A stretch of 27,569 bases of DNA, taken from contig CALFTM010000096.1 in the NCBI GenBank assembly GCA_937916355.1, positions 1-27,569 on the forward strand, in the 5' to 3' direction. The notes beneath the pieces are model-generated. The model made no database searches and had not been told where the DNA came from. It worked only from the letters and a program-made list of their open reading frames with translations. The translations under genes were made by a program, and so were the position numbers. The stretch is from an uncultured Bacteroidales bacterium. GTDB lineage: Bacteria > Bacteroidota > Bacteroidia > Bacteroidales > Paludibacteraceae. Positions 23,234 through 27,569 of the stretch are shown piece after piece (within the stretch, counting starts at the first letter, position 1; each line of letters starts with the position of its first letter).

Positions 23234-26200
23234 AATATATTGTACAAATTCGTAAAAATTAGATTTGGAGTATTTTTGTTGATGCTCGGGCTGGTTGCTC
23301 ATGTAAATGCGCAGCAAGGAGGATCATACGACCCATCTGTGTTTATAGAAACTGACATCAACGTCGGAGATCCGGCGTTTCCATTTCCTCAATTTATGGA
23401 ATATCCCGGTGGAGGAAAATCTCTGGCAAAATACAATGCTGAAGGTGTTACGCATGCCGATATGGAAAAGGCGATGCGTGAGGGTTACCATATCATGATG
23501 CACCGTGCGAGATATATGGGTGGCACGCATTGTGGGGTTCGCTACATTACGTTTAACCATGATGATGTGCCCGGCAACTATGGTACGTTCGTGTCGGAAG
23601 GTGATGGATATGCGTTGCTTGCCGCAGCAATCTTCGCAGACCAGAAAACTTTCAACGGACTGTATATGTGGATTCATGACAACCGTATGAGTGGTGTTGA
23701 GCGTTTTAAGGATGGAAAGAAACTTCGTGATAATTTGCCTGATTACGCTGGCCCATACTTGGCAGGTTGGAAAAATGATGAAACAACCGAGAGTATGTCT
23801 CCTTCTCACTCTGCGACCGATGGTGACGTGGATATTGCGATGGCGATGTTGATTGCGTACAAGCAGTGGGGTGAATGGATGATTCAAGATGGTGAGGTTG
23901 TGAAGGATTATGCCGGTAAACCTATCTCCTTGAAAGACGAGGCTTATAGGGTAATTACAGCGTTGGTGGATACAATTCCGCAGTGGGACAAAGGTAACGG
24001 ACAAATCTCAGGTTATATTTCAGGAGATATTGGTATTGATGGATATTGCAAAAAAGGAAATTCATGGGGAGAGTTGACTCGCTGGCGTTTCTCTGCAGAG
24101 GCAGAGGCTCGTTACCCGGGTTTGAATGGTCCTTATGGCGGAGGCCCTAACTTGTTGTCTCAGTATGGTACGTTGTGGATTGACTACGACGCACCTTCTT
24201 ATTTTGATGAGTTCTATCGTTGGTTTAAGAATGGCGATGGTGGAGAGGGCAGAGAGTCTGTGGATTGGCAAATTCATCAGTTCCAACGTGCGGCAGCTTC
24301 TGGTAACTATTTGAACAGGGAGGCTTATAAGCAGGGTTATATAGCATCAATCGGTAATGTTACGATTGGCGATGCCGGTGAAGATCCTCAGTTTAATGTT
24401 TATGTGGATGGAGAGGACTTCCGTTATGCGTGGCGACATCTGTGCGACTATTTGTGGCATGGTCATCAGCAGTATGATTGGGATCCTGTGACACACCAAG
24501 TTATCGAGGGTACGAATACTTCTGAATATGATATGGCGATTCGTCATGCAGAGATGTTGAAAGAGCCTAAAAATGACGGAGAACTTATTTGCTCAAAAAT
24601 GGGTGCGTCTCCTGACCCCGGACAGCCATCATGGTTTGGTGTTTCGCAAATTCCGCAGCAATGGAGATTTGACGGTGGTATCATGTCGCCTTATCACACA
24701 AATTATTCTGTAGGTTCTGGTTCTCCTGCAGCTGTGATTTCAGAAGATTTGGAGTTGTTGGCAGATATTTATCGTCAGTGCGAAATCGCATGGGATGGAA
24801 ATAATACAAATGCGAAATTAGATCCGGAAGAACGTTATATTGGTAGTACACCAAAGTATTTCCACGGATGGTTCCGTACGTTGGGTATGTTGGTTTGTTC
24901 GGGTAATTATCATGCTCCTGAAATCATGAAACCGGCTGCCAATATGAAGGTCTATATGGATGTGGACAAGACTTACGCTTATCAGGGTGATAAGATCACT
25001 TATAAGGTGGATTACCGTAATTATGGAACATTGGCGGCGGAGGGCGTGACAATCGAGACTGAATTGGATCCTAATTATGAATTTGTGAGTGCTACTCATG
25101 GAGGAAAATTAGTGGGCAATAAGGTCGTGTGGAATATCGGAAGTGTTCCCGGATTTAAGTCTGGCGGTTTGGATGCAACTCGCGACTCTGTTCATTTCAC
25201 TGTGATTGCTGTAGATACATTGAATCCTCGTATTTGTTTGACAAGTAAAATCACAGGTGACAATTTTGAGGAGTGGGTTAGTAATGAGTACCCGAACAAT
25301 GCAACATATACGATGGAACGTAACTGTGTGGATATTTTGGCTAATCGTTCGTTGTATGTGGAAAAAACGGTTAATAGAACTAAATTTAATCCAAACGATG
25401 TCGGTACATTTACACTTAAATTTGGTAATAAATCGGAAGGTGAGTCTTCTTGGATGAATGGAGGTCGTGACCATGTTCGTATCTCTTATGGTACTCATCA
25501 GCCGAATCCTACTTATCAGTTCTATTCTCTTTATCGTTTCTGGAATGATTCGTACGAGGCTTATATCAACATGAGCAATTATCGTGTCTCTTACTTTATG
25601 TATGATGCTGCTGCGATAGGTTTGCAAAGTGATGATAATCCTACAGGATGGACGTTTGTGGTGGATAATCAGAACGACTTGGATAAATATGGTTATAATC
25701 CGGAGACTGGTCCGATTACGTTTGCTTATCAGAAAATACCGCAAGGTGAGGACGAACATGGTAAGTGGAATCAGCGTTTGATGATCCGTTTTGCGGATGT
25801 CTTGATGGCTCCTTCTACTCACGTTTATGATAAATTGGATTCTCAATATCTGTTGCATAAGGGTGTTTGGGGACCTGGATTTATTCGTGCTCGTTTGGCT
25901 TCTAATCCTAATTCGGATATTTCTAAACGTGTTGTGGATGACTGGTCGTATGATGATGTTGTGAATGGAGAGCCTTTGGATGGACAAGGTACAACCTTTA
26001 CGTTGGTCTCTCCATGTTGGGCTAATTATGATAATCTGGGATATGAGATTACGAACTATGCACGTCACGTTTGTAACCCGACTTCTGCAAAGAATTATGG
26101 CAGAATCCTCGTGGAAGAGTTTGACGGTTACACTTGGCGTCGTATTCAGGGAACTGGTCCGCTTCCGGGTCGTGAGGCTTACAATGTTACTATTTGTGAC

Positions 26201-27569
26201 ACGATCCCTTATGAATTGGAGTGGGTTGGCTGGGTAGATTCTACCGCATTGAAGAACGATGCCGGAGAAAAGATCAAGGCTACTTACACTCCGGCTGCTA
26301 ATCCTAAGAGTGCCGGTTATACAGGTATTGTGAAGTGGACTGTGCCTACTATGCTTGTGGGAGAGGAGGATAAGTTGGTTTACCGTGCAAAGGCTCGTGA
26401 TTTGGGTTGCCCGGATGTGGAAGACGCTTATTATGAGAATGCGGCATGGATTTGGTCTGATACGGATTCTCCTGATTCTTCTAAGGTGGATTTGATGACA
26501 ACTTGTGCGGAGTTGCCTCCTGTTATTGATCCTCAGACTTCTTTGTTTAAAACTGCAGATAAAAAGGCTGCGGATATTGGTGAAGTTGTCACTTACGAGG
26601 TGAAATTCATAAATACAGAGGGAACAAAGGTTGAGGCTAATTGTAAGTCAACTGATGGTTGGATTAAATTGGGTAATGGTAACCTTCCTGCTGTTGGTGC
26701 GGACGGTTTGAAGTTGAGTACCGATGGTCGGTCTGCATATTTCTTTGCTCCTGAAAAGTCTTATGGTAAGGATGGAGAAGTTTATTGTACCATTGGAGGT
26801 TCTCCTCATTCTTCGCAAAGCCTTTTCATCGTATTTAGGTATAAAGAAGGAACTCCTGGACAACCTGATTTCAAAGGTGTTTGCATGCAGATGAGGGTTA
26901 ATCAGGATGGAAATAACAATTTCGGTTATGTTTTATACAATAATGGAACACTTATAGCAAAAGAGGGAGAAACATTTGCAGACGCATTACAGTTCCCTGG
27001 TGATAATAGCGCTCCTACGTTTAAATTTGTATTGAAAGGAGACCATCTTTACATGTATATAAATGACCAAGATAATGAGTGGACTACTGTTGCTAAGGAT
27101 TGGAGCGGATTGGATGCTGCCGGTCCGGGTTACTTCGGTATGTATGTGAATAGTAATGGAAATTCTAATACGCAGTTGACTTCTTTCATCACGGAACTTG
27201 ACTACGCTTTTGATATCACATTGTCGGATGAACTTCCGGAAGAGTTGGGCAATGTGGTAAATGTTTCGGATGATGGAACTTATGATGCAACAAAGAATAC
27301 TATCCAATGGCCAACTGTTGCAACTACAGTGAAGGATGCTTTGCCACCGGGTGATTCTATTGTCCGCACTTTCGAGGCTGAAGTGCTTGCTTGTGGAAAG
27401 AAATATATCAATAACATGGCTCTTGCCACTGTCTATGGAATGGATACTTTGAAGGTGGTTAATACGATTGACTGTGGTGCGGCAACCTGCCCAATCGAAT
27501 CCGTGACCCTAACTGCTGACGCATCTGAGATCTGCGATGGCGACAGCACGCTGCTGACCGCCACGGCGG
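23231..27569 (+). CDS. Giant secreted glycoside hydrolase family 8 protein with DUF11-like and Ig-like modules, 3' end missing
   Basis: The open frame runs 1446 codons to the window edge. A signal peptide ends near AHVNA (about residue 27). Residues 45-560 form a GH8 catalytic domain: VSEGDGYALLAAAIFADQKT contains the presumed acid Glu123, and ATDGDVDIAMAMLIAYKQW (195-213) satisfies the whole GH8 signature pattern. GH8 enzymes invert beta-1,4 bonds in cellulose, chitosan, xylan or mixed glucans; the substrate cannot be told here. Behind it lie DUF11-like modules: one complete (573-695), one split as 707-735 and 981-1076, and one split as 1104-1132 and 1326-1408. The last insertion (1133-1325) looks like a concanavalin/LamG-type fold. 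An Ig-like module starts at about 1422. The protein is probably surface-exposed; type IX secretion is likely but its C-terminal signal is not in view. Confidence 0.88.
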   Translation, partial: MNILYKFVKIRFGVFLLMLGLVAHVNAQQGGSYDPSVFIETDINVGDPAFPFPQFMEYPGGGKSLAKYNAEGVTHADMEKAMREGYHIMMHRARYMGGTHCGVRYITFNHDDVPGNYGTFVSEGDGYALLAAAIFADQKTFNGLYMWIHDNRMSGVERFKDGKKLRDNLPDYAGPYLAGWKNDETTESMSPSHSATDGDVDIAMAMLIAYKQWGEWMIQDGEVVKDYAGKPISLKDEAYRVITALVDTIPQWDKGNGQISGYISGDIGIDGYCKKGNSWGELTRWRFSAEAEARYPGLNGPYGGGPNLLSQYGTLWIDYDAPSYFDEFYRWFKNGDGGEGRESVDWQIHQFQRAAASGNYLNREAYKQGYIASIGNVTIGDAGEDPQFNVYVDGEDFRYAWRHLCDYLWHGHQQYDWDPVTHQVIEGTNTSEYDMAIRHAEMLKEPKNDGELICSKMGASPDPGQPSWFGVSQIPQQWRFDGGIMSPYHTNYSVGSGSPAAVISEDLELLADIYRQCEIAWDGNNTNAKLDPEERYIGSTPKYFHGWFRTLGMLVCSGNYHAPEIMKPAANMKVYMDVDKTYAYQGDKITYKVDYRNYGTLAAEGVTIETELDPNYEFVSATHGGKLVGNKVVWNIGSVPGFKSGGLDATRDSVHFTVIAVDTLNPRICLTSKITGDNFEEWVSNEYPNNATYTMERNCVDILANRSLYVEKTVNRTKFNPNDVGTFTLKFGNKSEGESSWMNGGRDHVRISYGTHQPNPTYQFYSLYRFWNDSYEAYINMSNYRVSYFMYDAAAIGLQSDDNPTGWTFVVDNQNDLDKYGYNPETGPITFAYQKIPQGEDEHGKWNQRLMIRFADVLMAPSTHVYDKLDSQYLLHKGVWGPGFIRARLASNPNSDISKRVVDDWSYDDVVNGEPLDGQGTTFTLVSPCWANYDNLGYEITNYARHVCNPTSAKNYGRILVEEFDGYTWRRIQGTGPLPGREAYNVTICDTIPYELEWVGWVDSTALKNDAGEKIKATYTPAANPKSAGYTGIVKWTVPTMLVGEEDKLVYRAKARDLGCPDVEDAYYENAAWIWSDTDSPDSSKVDLMTTCAELPPVIDPQTSLFKTADKKAADIGEVVTYEVKFINTEGTKVEANCKSTDGWIKLGNGNLPAVGADGLKLSTDGRSAYFFAPEKSYGKDGEVYCTIGGSPHSSQSLFIVFRYKEGTPGQPDFKGVCMQMRVNQDGNNNFGYVLYNNGTLIAKEGETFADALQFPGDNSAPTFKFVLKGDHLYMYINDQDNEWTTVAKDWSGLDAAGPGYFGMYVNSNGNSNTQLTSFITELDYAFDITLSDELPEELGNVVNVSDDGTYDATKNTIQWPTVATTVKDALPPGDSIVRTFEAEVLACGKKYINNMALATVYGMDTLKVVNTIDCGAATCPIESVTLTADASEICDGDSTLLTATA

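Noticed and set aside
25109..26068. Long open frame (319 codons) on the minus strand opposite the GH8 gene
   Set aside because: The plus strand codes a continuous protein with domain motifs here; the antisense frame is rich in Arg, Ile and Thr with no fold or motif and no start signals.

Overview
The window reads as a chromosome segment of a Bacteroidota bacterium, most likely of the order Bacteroidales. Several upstream regions carry the Bacteroidetes promoter pattern (TTTG, about 20 nt, TAnnTTTG). Leaders are A-rich rather than Shine-Dalgarno-like, and the gene content includes a DUF4924 protein, Bacteroidales-style MutL, UvrA and IMP dehydrogenase variants, and giant secreted Ig/DUF11-type proteins. 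No tRNA, rRNA, CRISPR array, insertion sequence or prophage gene is visible.

Layout. (1) 1-3252, minus: a large secreted protein with beta-sandwich and Ig-like modules, cut by the left edge. (2) 3483-4973, plus: guaB, divergent from gene 1 and ended by a clear terminator. (3) 5075-5689, minus: a small lipoprotein. (4) 5857-11199, plus: a tight seven-gene operon with MORN-type repeats, mlaE, mlaF, a small membrane-anchored protein, mutL, an S4 RNA-binding protein and a WG-repeat secreted protein. (5) 11214-11780, minus: DUF4924. (6) 11938-13581, plus: class I fumarase. (7) 13854-14342, minus: a small secreted protein with four dockerin/EF-hand calcium loops. (8) 14343-14785: a structured gap with competing inverted repeats and a T17 tract. 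(9) 14786-15289, plus: a Uma2-like nuclease-fold protein. (10) 15458-23003, minus: hemW, coaD, an ABC-F ATPase, a DUF4380-like protein and uvrA in transcription order. (11) 23231-27569, plus: a giant secreted glycoside hydrolase family 8 protein cut by the right edge.

The interior genes are mostly housekeeping: GMP synthesis, TCA cycle, CoA synthesis, heme trafficking, mismatch and nucleotide excision repair, and lipid asymmetry. They lie between two very large exported proteins. The main points of interest are the GH8 protein, in which two DUF11-like modules each appear to carry a large insertion at the same loop; a near-identical 25-nt leader abutting the start codons of the two giant secreted proteins; the dockerin-loop protein with a long structured leader; and the poly-T tract. 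I see no convincing defence system or mobile element. Several starts were moved inward because the first in-frame ATG falls inside a promoter or a neighbouring gene.
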